A DNA stretch of 61,149 bases, from positions 1 through 61,149 of the forward strand of contig CALFTM010000007.1 of assembly GCA_937916355.1 (NCBI GenBank). The letters are read 5' to 3'. The DNA is from an uncultured Bacteroidales bacterium. GTDB lineage: Bacteria; Bacteroidota; Bacteroidia; Bacteroidales; Paludibacteraceae. Each line of letters opens with the position of its first letter. Within the stretch, counting starts at the first letter, position 1. A model generated the notes under the pieces. The model searched no databases. It was not told the origin of the DNA and saw only the letters and a list, made by a program, of their open reading frames with translations. Shown piece after piece: positions 27,001 to 33,697 of the stretch. A program made the position numbers and the translations under genes.

Positions 27001-28491
27001 TGTGGTGGTGATGCTTTACCGACCATCTATGCAACAGAAGATTTTGGTGGTGTTGGTGTCAATACCTACCAATGGCAGTATAAGAACGATTATGTGACGG
27101 AATTTGTCAATATAGAGGGTGCGACGGAAAAATATTATACCCCAAAACCTGTAAATGTTAAAACGTGGTATAGGAGAGTTGTCTCTTCTGGTTGTTATCT
27201 CTCATATAGCAATGAAGTCGCAGTGGAGATTATAGGAAAACCAGTTCTGGAAGAGATTCAGACGGTTGAACCCTCTTCCTATTTTGAAAAATATCATTTT
27301 GAATTTACTGGTGGATCGGTGCAGAGGACGGAGAACTTGCCAGTCTCTTTAAAAGTCTTTTTACATGATGCGAAATTTGCAGTTTGGGAGAAGCGAGTAG
27401 GACAAGGTGCATGGCAAAAAATCGGAGATGAGGTAAAAGTACAGGCAGACTCTCTTGTCTTGAAGTTGGAGGATAATTCTGGTGTTGTGGATTATCGAGT
27501 CATCGCTCGTAATGATTGTAAAGCTGACACCACTTCTGTATTTACTGTTCACACACTTAATGTGCCGGTGATTTTGGATGATGACGTGACCATATACAGT
27601 TCATCATGTCCTGATGGTTGGGTATGGGTCTCTATTAAACCGAAGGAAGGATACCGGCATGTCGCGGAATACGATGCTTCTAAGTTCCGTTCTTCGTTAG
27701 AAGGAAATCATAAGGTGAGTACTGATGGGGTGTTGATGGAAGATGATGATGCTACAATACATTTTTCAGGAGACACTTTGCGAAGTTGTCTGTTGTTTAA
27801 GGATATTCTTGACACTTTTGACCTGAAAATCTCAAGGATTGCGCAGACTACAGGAGCAAAAGTTGAAAAAAACTTCCGGATAGGAGGCAAAAGAAAACAT
27901 CCTGATTTAAAGATTGAGTTGGGCGGTGTAGAATATCTTGCTTCAGAAACGGATAATATTGATGTCGAACAGGGAGCGAGAGTTCAATTCTCTGTCATTT
28001 ATCCAGAATCTGAATTGTCCACTTCCTATTGGAAATTGTTGGATGCTCCTAATCCTGATTTAGGAGGAACGAAAGGTTTGACCTCTTGGCAACACTCTCC
28101 GATCTGCTATTTTTACAACGCAGGACGATACGAAATTGTGGCGACAGTTTCAGATGTAAGAGGTTGTGAAGACACACTTGTGACCGATGCTATTCACCTT
28201 CCCATCTCCTCCGTCAGAAAATTTCATTTGGGAGGTTCTGCAGCATTTCAAGAAGAGGTGGGGCTTAAAGATAATCCCGACCATGTGGAAGTTGCTCCTT
28301 TGTTATTTTCGGAATATTTAAATTTTGTTTCATTGGAGCAAAAAAGAGGCATCTGGATTTATGACGAAACAGGAGTCGTGGTGTATGAAGGAGAGGTTTT
28401 GGGTGAGTCGACATTAAGTACCCGACATTTTTCAAAGGGTGTATATCTGGTGAAGATAGGGGATTGGCTCTTCAAAACCATAAAGCAATAA
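18016..28491 (+). CDS. Giant repeat-containing secreted surface protein with T9SS-type C-terminus
   Basis: This 3,491-residue protein is the largest gene in the window. A signal peptide (about 1-29) is followed by a unique N-terminal region, then many diverged modules of about 90-150 residues. Each has an early Cys (VCYDGxP, ICKGS, VCGGD types), a YxWQYSxDxxxW core, and a closing TYFRRVVxxxC segment. Clear copies start near residues 1443, 1652, 1761, 1957, 2290, 2396, 2595, 2817 and 2995. The last 70 residues (about 3420-3491) have the LLFSEYLNF, IYDETGVVVYEG and KGVYLVKIG strands of a T9SS sorting domain, though the PNP motif is degenerate. It probably forms an extended cell-surface fibre or adhesin. 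It ends at a strong terminator. No catalytic motif was seen. Confidence 0.8.
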   Translation: MKNLNFKMLRNVLVLFCLMLFSVEQAYSTKYCESVGFHGGLFKYTPSFLPDSKSYDLSNNPDAVVIFTLNQMEFFASGRWGSGEDSKVEKVHLYMKAEFSLDGMTDWKEIALSEMEGQDEYAIGNGNNFCEHLSLSGRRYKIKVKDILSILGKEDLCGGNIYFRLKYRSHIEMENYMDKNVPEDGSFLSSSISSFFVHKCVGNEIMADTMLTPNIGSVEAPLYAIYNDPDYWAGYPQCLRILNVSDPCMYREGEHSLILNSSCFYSNYPSCKLPTDDKTLTAPYSKLNNKVDGGQFILNRRSLFKPSNTGELQSVSCYSNTLRFAYVPAVGVDFLRKSTDETVRFFCQGDDWLEIEGREYVLRTDAVGENINKKHYDEQFYGIQYEWQYRRESDAQWKDFSATDTMVGLKNERLVEFAGKNLKISKSFLTERTYFRQKIKMAKFPLAPVYADVSCADLRLWGPANSYIAYEPYAAIQKDNFRITEDEMICKDAFFNEQEEEGKVQVEFHPSSNAVYRFCEETSSDSAFQYLWVLSKEGLKDTLEHYTHSLQCRERMEEDLIYSVKITDGCRNSVVLSSKKLVSPLPVLDRSEIEISGGALYDDGEKLTIEVVEGSPLFLSIKDENRENYDYILYYPEADGDGWVAKHLHSTRNTLLDAEKISKSSVLGTPYIVKIDRTELACESSPLMVNFNLRGEIYNFIQLNDASRQMVENGLRVVYLCQGSMSPAIDGTEFTGGFSQGSKTYIWESVSDTTNGIWSQIKSTDLNMQSLPEGALKVENEIFVRRRVVSSTENAKVESVSLPICFRPHALPNLTVKAKLREEGEERFSTHPSTWNLCYASLINVSNDNDNATFQEKGRGDLDFVKYYLTDEKGVAFDTLEKSSVGEITKKCYLVAEGSFCGKPILSTNKISIAVGENLGEKGKFFKRNGCLMEGALQRVEASDDLSAAYLTTITFPNGKEEEGRQASYVIPDDFLSRGEDFSYRVKIKLDECEGEQTFIIPKDSIREKLRTSSLVVDGENVVRGDDGVYEVCKNEPFVIKDTRLKSYEKVVYRWTFVNHANLHTDLEETRELSYSIPTGGKLNYFVRTTRYLDECGEISDTIFVRTRPELKFSQGAEASADVVCYGDDVTLSFDEQNISGGCGSDYLYEWRRVANAEGSNNQEVLGNGKSITLSNLQEDTNVSLYITDGYCESYCDFVNQVEVKVLPDLTIQAEDLTLSPTSFSPDVYETPTYLQIVNLSDSAAYQKNPKTKVTFLLQGDTLLTKTATRSTDCQFQIPQSMALESSGGIEYCLFRSLEMGSKTCHSQPYCGIIKVERGFEGNFEIKADNEYYDSVRVCPSHEILLDFDNLPNYDGEPLSVLQKNISFVWKRRRSDAVTWSVLNDQTSTSLKVFPSNSDFYYACELTYENNSGVSVSILSNPILVLGYRKQSAGIVLGAENYALCRGDEKMIDAEYLGDAGASGRYIWQISTDGRQWVDLVEDANVTGTQTDRLSYWGKFEQNTLFRCVAIDMCGDSVLSTNLLRVNVNRGDEISPSDIKCFDDCVIPDGGSLSSLTFGAPLDGDNTYFWYYNSADVVVGTRKNLITFNRSENHIPAESVGEVESFYEAGTHTINIFKKSDEGCLSDTVQYQFTLYDELKVYSQLMEDGWKCPNDLKKGSQITATIKGGNPLSEYETEWFYKKENMSSFMPLNENCGFMYEVKKLSDIQLLEVKGLEETTSFYLQVKNQGYPKSCVNSPVVTVSVFSKLDAGAIEFGETELCYDGLPFVKNVASASGGFQNSGADYVYTWLKSEDGPHGPWQEVDGVSGLSYTPQNREYRLTHNTYFRRVVADGCGTKDTTVSYRSFVVGDELLLEEDEVFGTEVVDNGYTAVLMGRDDAFRYVIFDETGYVALDTVWGGVDDRFVSDVLKNDATFFVRKMSSLGCVSKKDTMINITVRKVLTGGEIAWDDHSGEAWVCSGKSAGSISDIEEPSGENLTFLWEYSNSEDGLFVPIRGTNGEEVTSQSINLDSCAINFNNQEGREKTIFIQRVVNSSYFSYDLNRVVTKSATSNKLKVNLVPTLESISDKVIAELSGRLKVDKKVYCYGEIGEPIHLIVPQTVEDAWLGDSLGAVLYGNTLTWEWQTANGLYANKNVAKSAEWHSIRKGNFDLDTYQRVYQKDEVEDSTTIRFVIDDGCSFVATEPIPQVFSSLGKISDSLFVITPNGVEEGDNVKIIYNTKDYFDEVYWFSDVAGKDTLAKKSVVTLSDVTLNTSLYFQIGDGTCKSELVEVPLLVHKKSDGGKISGSQQICKGSLFDGIENASRASGSSGSFEYAWQYTNSPTSEKSWRTISGQTSSSLSAEIVNESILEGDTYFRRVAKNEWGREVYSDTILKSHYAELQKGDLTFENKEEKRFFCQTDTLPNIITTLPKGGLSEALNYTYSLGWEFSFDGVVYDTIHAVSNFVGTEFKTMEELQKLSYDPSVDNTFYVRARYRDEACGEICSDPFFFTLYKIAEKPVIHQEKEQCGSDTVTVSVENREDYTYRWFVIDEGKQTWEETGIYTKNLFRSNEFSVTQYGIQASSVTSGCMSDLLYFNLDSLPKLSQRKMDSVVYVCYDAALQMNVPAAEGGVGNRAYQWQYSYDNENWKDDPDNQKEHYERDHVRASHYLRRVVTDLCEQNFGEVIEVRVLDSSFAVPDLELEDFLCENQSFRVKANFNEPIIRSDEDAKITMMWVWYDPSEYLQKENDFIVDPEYYQTYVEASNLPVLTRSEWNVVHGFVGDSKEYWLVPSQEIILPSNDKMYCLNNREVRKVVAHNAVEIISELNEITCEDVRPCNGETVCIEGKYPAVDADMKDHFKYQWFSSKNGSDWEAILLADSQSLCLPIEDTLFVKRVVSNGCDTASSNLLTFVGRKTEFVDYPALLGLKVETQQLSSANSKVSVFVGEKVNDKEWFFEGDGQMPNLKQGRIELPYGAEVYVDSSLVLKKAEEGCFSSFRITPLAGGRLYIDGDGLVCGGDALPTIYATEDFGGVGVNTYQWQYKNDYVTEFVNIEGATEKYYTPKPVNVKTWYRRVVSSGCYLSYSNEVAVEIIGKPVLEEIQTVEPSSYFEKYHFEFTGGSVQRTENLPVSLKVFLHDAKFAVWEKRVGQGAWQKIGDEVKVQADSLVLKLEDNSGVVDYRVIARNDCKADTTSVFTVHTLNVPVILDDDVTIYSSSCPDGWVWVSIKPKEGYRHVAEYDASKFRSSLEGNHKVSTDGVLMEDDDATIHFSGDTLRSCLLFKDILDTFDLKISRIAQTTGAKVEKNFRIGGKRKHPDLKIELGGVEYLASETDNIDVEQGARVQFSVIYPESELSTSYWKLLDAPNPDLGGTKGLTSWQHSPICYFYNAGRYEIVATVSDVRGCEDTLVTDAIHLPISSVRKFHLGGSAAFQEEVGLKDNPDHVEVAPLLFSEYLNFVSLEQKRGIWIYDETGVVVYEGEVLGESTLSTRHFSKGVYLVKIGDWLFKTIKQ

Positions 28492-28519
28492 AAAACAAAA
28501 TTACTGCAGCTATTTGAGA

Positions 28520-28557
28520 AATCTGACGGCTCAAAAATTGCCGTCAGATTTTTTTTG
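28520..28557 (+). terminator. Terminator of the giant-protein operon
   Basis: AATCTGACGGC (28520-28530) pairs perfectly with GCCGTCAGATT (28540-28550), followed by a run of T residues. It separates the giant unit from the thioredoxin-rml operon. Confidence 0.9.
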
Positions 28558-28589
28558 CATTATAATTCTTCTTTTTCCTTTTTATGTGT

Positions 28590-28597
28590 TAACTTTG
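28590..28597 (+). promoter_or_regulatory. -7 box for the thioredoxin-rml operon
   Basis: TAACTTTG fits TAnnTTTG, 26 bases before the thioredoxin start codon. Confidence 0.55.
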
Positions 28598-28622
28598 AAA
28601 ATTAAATGTAAATAATAAAAAA

Positions 28623-29099
28623 ATGAAGAATATGAAAATACTAAAAGTGACCGTGTTGTTTCTCCTCGTGATGTTATCTTCTTGTGTAGAAGCCGTAGGA
28701 GGCGAAAAGAAAGTTGACACGAACAAGAGTGTTCAAGGCAAGGTGATGCATTTGAATTATGCTGATTTCAATAAAAAAGTAGTTGATGTCAATGCTTCAG
28801 GATGGAAGTATCTTGGAGATAAACCTTGTATTTTGGATTTTTACGCATCTTGGTGTGGACCTTGTCGAATGATTTCTCCATTTTTGGATGATTTGGCGAA
28901 GGAGTATGGCGACCAGATTTACATCTATAAAATTGATGTAGATAAGGAGCGTGAGTTGGGGCAAATGTTTGGTGCAACCTCTATTCCTTTGTTGATCTTT
29001 ATTCCGAAAGATGGCGAACCTCAATCAGCCAGAGGTGCGATGTCAAAGGCAGAGTTGAAAAATGCCATAGAGACCGTTCTATTGAGTAATAAAAAATAG
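28623..29099 (+). CDS. Thioredoxin-family lipoprotein
   Basis: This 158-residue protein has a short signal peptide ending in the lipobox MLSSC (Cys near residue 21), so it is probably lipid-anchored in the envelope. A thioredoxin fold follows with the classic active site ASWCGPCRM near residue 77 and the cis-proline segment TSIPLLIFI near 125. The WCGPC site is that of reductive thioredoxins, so it is likely a periplasm-facing disulfide reductase. It is the first gene of a tight operon, five bases before rmlA; no functional link to rhamnose synthesis is obvious. Confidence 0.88.
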   Translation: MKNMKILKVTVLFLLVMLSSCVEAVGGEKKVDTNKSVQGKVMHLNYADFNKKVVDVNASGWKYLGDKPCILDFYASWCGPCRMISPFLDDLAKEYGDQIYIYKIDVDKERELGQMFGATSIPLLIFIPKDGEPQSARGAMSKAELKNAIETVLLSNKK

Positions 29100-29103
29100 T
29101 TTG

Positions 29104-29970
29104 ATGAAGGGAATTATTTTAGCAGGAGGGAGTGCAACTCGACTTTATCCGTTGTCGAAAGCAATCTCCAAGCAGATTATGCCGGTTTATGATAAGCCGA
29201 TGATTTATTATCCCCTTTCAACACTTATGTTGGCAGGAATCAAGGAGGTTTTGGTTATTTCTACGCCTCGTGATTTGCCTATGTTCCAAGAGTTGTTGGG
29301 TGATGGTAAAAGTTTAGGAATGTCATTTTCCTATAAAGTTCAGGAAGTTCCTAACGGGTTAGCGCAGGCGTTTGTCTTGGGGGCTGAGTTTTTGAATGGA
29401 GAGGCTGGTTGCCTTATATTAGGAGATAATATGTTTTATGGACAGAATTTCTCTTCGATGCTAAAAAAAGCAGCAGAAAAAGAGGTGGGTGCGACCGTTT
29501 TCGGTTACTACGTAAAAGATCCTACTGCTTATGGTGTCGTAGAGTTTGATGATTCTGGAAAGGTGATTTCTTTAGAGGAAAAACCAGTATGCCCCAAGTC
29601 TAATTATGCGGTTCCGGGACTCTATTTCTACGATAAGACTGTAACGGAAAAAGCAAAAAGCATCAAACCGTCTCCCCGTGGAGAGTATGAAATTACCGAT
29701 CTAAATAAGCTGTATTTAGAAGAGGGAACTCTAAGTGTGGAACTTTTTGGAAGAGGTTTTGCTTGGTTGGATACAGGTAATTGCGACTCTCTTTTAGAGG
29801 CAAGTAATTTTGTTGCTACAATAGAAAAACGACAAGGTTACTATATCTCTTGTATAGAGGAGATCGCATGGCGTAATGGTTGGATTAATGACGATCAACT
29901 AAAAGTTTTAGGAGAACAACTTTCTAAGACTCAATATGGTCAATACATATTATCATTATTAGAGAAATGA
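29104..29970 (+). CDS. rmlA: Glucose-1-phosphate thymidylyltransferase
   Basis: This 288-residue nucleotidyltransferase makes dTDP-glucose from dTTP and glucose-1-phosphate, the first step of dTDP-L-rhamnose synthesis. The nucleotide-binding start GIILAGGSATRLYPLSKAIS contains the GGxxTRL signature. QIMPVYDKPMIYYPLSTLM, LILGDNMFYG and FAWLDTGNCDSLLEAS follow. The ATG at 29104 is chosen over the in-frame TTG at 29101. It overlaps rmlC by four bases (ATGA), indicating translational coupling. Confidence 0.96.
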   Translation: MKGIILAGGSATRLYPLSKAISKQIMPVYDKPMIYYPLSTLMLAGIKEVLVISTPRDLPMFQELLGDGKSLGMSFSYKVQEVPNGLAQAFVLGAEFLNGEAGCLILGDNMFYGQNFSSMLKKAAEKEVGATVFGYYVKDPTAYGVVEFDDSGKVISLEEKPVCPKSNYAVPGLYFYDKTVTEKAKSIKPSPRGEYEITDLNKLYLEEGTLSVELFGRGFAWLDTGNCDSLLEASNFVATIEKRQGYYISCIEEIAWRNGWINDDQLKVLGEQLSKTQYGQYILSLLEK

Positions 29971-30515
29971 ATTTCATAGAACAAGATATAAAAGGCGTTT
30001 GGGTGATAGAACCTAAAGTCTTTGCTGATAGTAGAGGTTATTTCATGGAGTCGTTCAAACAGAACGAATTTGAGGCTCATGTTGGAAAGGTTGACTTCAT
30101 TCAGGATAATGAGTCAAAATCTTCTTTTGGCGTTTTGCGTGGGTTACACTACCAGAAAGGGGAGTTTTCTCAGGCAAAATTGGTGCGTGTCATAAAAGGA
30201 GAGGTTCTGGATGTTGCAGTGGATATCCGAAAAAGTTCTCCAACCTTCGGAAAATATGTTGCAGTTGTTTTGAGTGAAGAGAATAAAAGACAATTGTTTA
30301 TACCAAGAGGTTTCGCACATGGTTTTGTAGTTAGGAGTGAAGAGGCGATTTTTACTTATAAGGTGGATAACCTTTATGCCCCTCAGGCTGATGCGGGCAT
30401 AATGTATAATGACCCTACAATTGCTATCCAGTGGGATATTGACATGGATAAGATTCTCCTTTCTGAAAAGGATAAAAAACATCCTTTGTTGAAGGATGCA
30501 GAGGTTTTTGAATAA
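29967..30515 (+). CDS. rmlC: dTDP-4-dehydrorhamnose 3,5-epimerase
   Basis: This 182-residue cupin enzyme catalyses the third step of dTDP-rhamnose synthesis. Its catalytic His lies in GVLRGLHYQ near residue 53, and VRVIKGEVLDVAVDIRKSSP and IPRGFAHGFVV are further family segments. The ATGA overlap with rmlA and the 16-base gap to rmlD make a single transcription unit. Confidence 0.96.
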   Translation: MNFIEQDIKGVWVIEPKVFADSRGYFMESFKQNEFEAHVGKVDFIQDNESKSSFGVLRGLHYQKGEFSQAKLVRVIKGEVLDVAVDIRKSSPTFGKYVAVVLSEENKRQLFIPRGFAHGFVVRSEEAIFTYKVDNLYAPQADAGIMYNDPTIAIQWDIDMDKILLSEKDKKHPLLKDAEVFE

Positions 30516-30531
30516 AACTTTTTTATAGGAT

Positions 30532-31383
30532 ATGAATATTTTAGTAACCGGTGGTAATGGTCAGTTGGGGTGTTCTTTGAAAAAGATCTCTTCTAACTAT
30601 CCTTCTCATAAATTTTTGTTCACTGATATGCCGGAGGTGGACATAACTGATATTGACTCACTCCGATCTTTGGTAAAAAGGGAGGATATTGGTGCAATTG
30701 TAAATTGTGCGGCTTTTACGGCGGTTGATAAAGCAGAGAGTTGTGAGGATTTAGCGGCAAAGATTAATGCAGATGGACCGAAAAACTTAGCGGTTGTTGC
30801 AAAGGAGGTTGGCGCAAAGTTCATTCACATCTCTACGGATTATGTTTTCAATGGAAAGAGTAGTTCTCCTATGAAGGAAGACGATAAGCCTGAACCAATC
30901 GGTGCGTATGGACGTACCAAAAGATTGGGTGAGGTGAATGTGGAAATGGTCGGCGGTGATGCTGCTGTTATTCGTACAGCTTGGCTTTATAGCGAATATG
31001 GTAATAATTTCGTTAAAACCATGTTGCGACTTGGAAAAGAGAAAGAGTCTCTTAATGTGATATATGATCAAGTTGGAACTCCCACTTATGCGACTGATTT
31101 GGCTGTTGCAATCATGACTCTTTTAGATAAGGGTATCAATGGTTTTGAGTTGTATCATTATTCCAATGAGGGTGTCATAAGTTGGTATGATTTTACAAAG
31201 GCGATTTTTGAACTGTCTGGTATTCAAACACCCGTTTATCCGATTGAAACATTTGAATATCCGACACCGGCGGAACGGCCCTCTTTTAGCGTTTTAAATA
31301 AGAGGAAGATAAAATCGGCTGGAGTTCCGGTTCCTTATTGGAGAGATTCCTTGAAGAAGTGTCTTGAGATTTTATTGTCTTGA
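30532..31383 (+). CDS. rmlD: dTDP-4-dehydrorhamnose reductase
   Basis: This 283-residue short-chain dehydrogenase completes dTDP-L-rhamnose. It has the Rossmann start NILVTGGNGQLG, the segment VNCAAFTAVDKAE, and ISTDYVFNG followed by the YGRTK motif with the catalytic Tyr and Lys. rmlB, the 4,6-dehydratase acting between RmlA and RmlC, is not in this window and must be elsewhere. It is 47 bases upstream of cysS. Confidence 0.96.
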   Translation: MNILVTGGNGQLGCSLKKISSNYPSHKFLFTDMPEVDITDIDSLRSLVKREDIGAIVNCAAFTAVDKAESCEDLAAKINADGPKNLAVVAKEVGAKFIHISTDYVFNGKSSSPMKEDDKPEPIGAYGRTKRLGEVNVEMVGGDAAVIRTAWLYSEYGNNFVKTMLRLGKEKESLNVIYDQVGTPTYATDLAVAIMTLLDKGINGFELYHYSNEGVISWYDFTKAIFELSGIQTPVYPIETFEYPTPAERPSFSVLNKRKIKSAGVPVPYWRDSLKKCLEILLS

Positions 31384-31430
31384 CCGTCGTAATGTTTTGA
31401 TTGAAGATTTAGAAATAAATAATAGATTTG

Positions 31431-32897
31431 ATGGATAATAATCTTTTAATTTACAATACTCTTAGCAGAAGTAAACAGCGTTTTGTACCTTTGAATGCTC
31501 CGTATGTGGGTATGTATGTGTGTGGTCCAACTGTTTATGGGGACGGACATTTAGGTCATGCTCGTCCAGCTATCACTTTTGATGTTTTATATCGTTACCT
31601 AACGCATCTTGGATATAAAGTTAGGTATGTTCGTAATATTACTGATGTAGGGCATTTGGAGCATGATGCAGATGAGGGTGAAGATAAAATCGCAAAAAAA
31701 GCGAGATTGGAGCAAAAAGAACCGATGGAGGTCGTACAATATTATCTCAACCGCTACCATAAGGCGATGGATGCTTTGAACGTGCTTCCTCCAAGCATTG
31801 AACCCCACGCTTCAGGACATATCATTGAACAAATCGAGTTTGTAAAGAAGATTTTTGATGCAGGATATGCTTACGAAAGCCGAGGCTCTGTCTATTTCGA
31901 TGTGAGAAAGTTTAACAAGGATTTCCATTATGGAAAACTGTCGGGTCGCAATATTGATGATCTGTTGGCGACTACAAGAGAGCTTGACGGACAAGAAGAG
32001 AAGCAATGCTCGTTGGATTTTGCTTTATGGAAAAAGGCTCAACCGGAACACATTATGAGGTGGCCATCTCCATGGAGTGAAGGTTTTCCGGGATGGCACT
32101 TAGAGTGTTCGGCGATGGGAACGAAATACCTTGGAGAAGAGTTTGATATTCATGGAGGAGGAATGGATTTGGTCTTCCCTCACCATGAGTGTGAAATCGC
32201 CCAGTCGACAGCAGCTCTTGGAAAGGAGACTGTGCATTATTGGATGCACAACAATATGATTACCATCAATGGAAAAAAGATGGGGAAAACGTATGGTAAC
32301 TTCATTACTTTAGATGAGTTTTTTGAAGGTTCGCATCCTTTGTTGGAGCAGGCGTACTCTCCGATGACAATTCGTTTTTTCATTTTGCAGGCTCACTATC
32401 GTAGTACGGTTGATTTTAGCAATGAGGCTTTGATCGCCTCGGAAAAGGGGTTGGCTAAATTGGTTGATGCCTATGCGAGATTGCAAAAAATCGCACCGTC
32501 TGCAACCTCTTCTGTTGATGTGTCTGGCTTGAGAGCTAAATGTGAGGAGGCGATGAACGACGATTTGAATACGCCAATTGTGATTTCATATTTTTTTGAA
32601 TCAGCAAAGGCCATCAATACGGTTTTCGATGGTAAGGGCACAATTTCCGCAGAGGATTTGGAAGAGTTGAAGTCTCTTTTCAAACTCTATTTGATGGATA
32701 TTTTAGGTCTTCGTTTAGAGGCTTCTGGTGATAGCCATAATGAGGCATACAAAGGAGCGGTCGACCTCTTGTTGGAAATTCGTAAGGATGCGAAGAATAA
32801 TAAAGATTGGGCAACAAGCGACAAAATTAGAAACCAACTTGCGGCTTTAGGATTCAACGTGAAAGACACAAAAGATGGCTTTGAATGGTCTTTGTGA
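31431..32897 (+). CDS. cysS: Cysteinyl-tRNA synthetase
   Basis: This 488-residue class I enzyme charges tRNA-Cys. Key features are YVCGPTVYGDGHLGHAR with the HIGH-equivalent HLGH, the zinc ligands in CSAMG and HHECE, and the KMSKS-equivalent GKKMGKTYGN near residue 285. The anticodon-binding helical end is present. The ATG at 31431 is preferred to the TTG one codon upstream. It sits mid-operon after rmlD. Confidence 0.97.
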   Translation: MDNNLLIYNTLSRSKQRFVPLNAPYVGMYVCGPTVYGDGHLGHARPAITFDVLYRYLTHLGYKVRYVRNITDVGHLEHDADEGEDKIAKKARLEQKEPMEVVQYYLNRYHKAMDALNVLPPSIEPHASGHIIEQIEFVKKIFDAGYAYESRGSVYFDVRKFNKDFHYGKLSGRNIDDLLATTRELDGQEEKQCSLDFALWKKAQPEHIMRWPSPWSEGFPGWHLECSAMGTKYLGEEFDIHGGGMDLVFPHHECEIAQSTAALGKETVHYWMHNNMITINGKKMGKTYGNFITLDEFFEGSHPLLEQAYSPMTIRFFILQAHYRSTVDFSNEALIASEKGLAKLVDAYARLQKIAPSATSSVDVSGLRAKCEEAMNDDLNTPIVISYFFESAKAINTVFDGKGTISAEDLEELKSLFKLYLMDILGLRLEASGDSHNEAYKGAVDLLLEIRKDAKNNKDWATSDKIRNQLAALGFNVKDTKDGFEWSL

Positions 32898-32924
32898 TTT
32901 TCTAAATGATTAGATTGGTTTGAT

Positions 32925-33695
32925 ATGAGTAAGATTTCAGAGTATTATGGAAAGACTATGTCGGTCTATAATTCTATGCTGAAATTGGGCTTGAAGATTC
33001 CTTTTGTTAAGGTTGGCAGAGAAACATATTTACAGAAGATTTTAAAAGACAAAGTTTCGGATGAGCAATTGACTATTGCGATAGAGGAGAGTCCGTTATC
33101 AGTCCTTTCTGTAGAAGAGATAGAAAGTTTAGCGAAGAGAGAGATGTGGATCCATGCTTTTGGGGTCTCCATACTCTCTTTTTTTGCGGCTGTGCCTTCT
33201 GAGGGCTGGTTGATGTGCTTGGCGATAGCAATCGATTTTATTCAATACCAGCTGATGATTTTTGTGTTGCTGCAAAAGATTCTCTACCTTTATGGAAGTG
33301 ATGAATTGCTTTCAAAAGAGGACGTGTTTGATGAAAAGTCCGATTGGTTGCTGTTATTTGTTTCAACTGTCATGATAGGAAAACATCAGATGCTTAATAT
33401 GATGAAGAGTGCGACAGGGGTGGCATTAAAACAGGTTGTCCAAAGATTTGCAGTCAAGATGTTCTCTAAGTTGGTACTTTTGAACGTCGTCAGACAAACT
33501 GCAAAATGGTTGGGAGTCTCTCTTTCTAAAGAGTGGGTGTTGAAGAGTTCCGGGAGTTTTGTGGTTTTCTTTTCATGTATGATTTCTGCCCTTATTACTT
33601 TATGGCTTTTTGTTCCAATGAATAAAAGACTGATTGTTTATTTGTCAAATCAAGTGCAGAATGGAGTAAAACCTACTGAAATAACATTTAATTGA
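32925..33695 (+). CDS. Membrane protein of unknown function
   Basis: This 256-residue protein is not recognised. It has a cytoplasmic-looking N-terminal third, hydrophobic segments at about 78-120, a more polar helical middle and another hydrophobic segment at about 208-232, giving three or four likely transmembrane helices. There is no signal peptide and no catalytic motif. The AIDFIQYQLMIFVLLQKILYLYG stretch faintly recalls EcsC-like proteins, which is not enough for a family call. It is 27 bases after cysS and overlaps the HAD gene region at its stop, so it is part of the same transcript. Confidence 0.7.
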   Translation: MSKISEYYGKTMSVYNSMLKLGLKIPFVKVGRETYLQKILKDKVSDEQLTIAIEESPLSVLSVEEIESLAKREMWIHAFGVSILSFFAAVPSEGWLMCLAIAIDFIQYQLMIFVLLQKILYLYGSDELLSKEDVFDEKSDWLLLFVSTVMIGKHQMLNMMKSATGVALKQVVQRFAVKMFSKLVLLNVVRQTAKWLGVSLSKEWVLKSSGSFVVFFSCMISALITLWLFVPMNKRLIVYLSNQVQNGVKPTEITFN

Positions 33696-33697
33696 AG

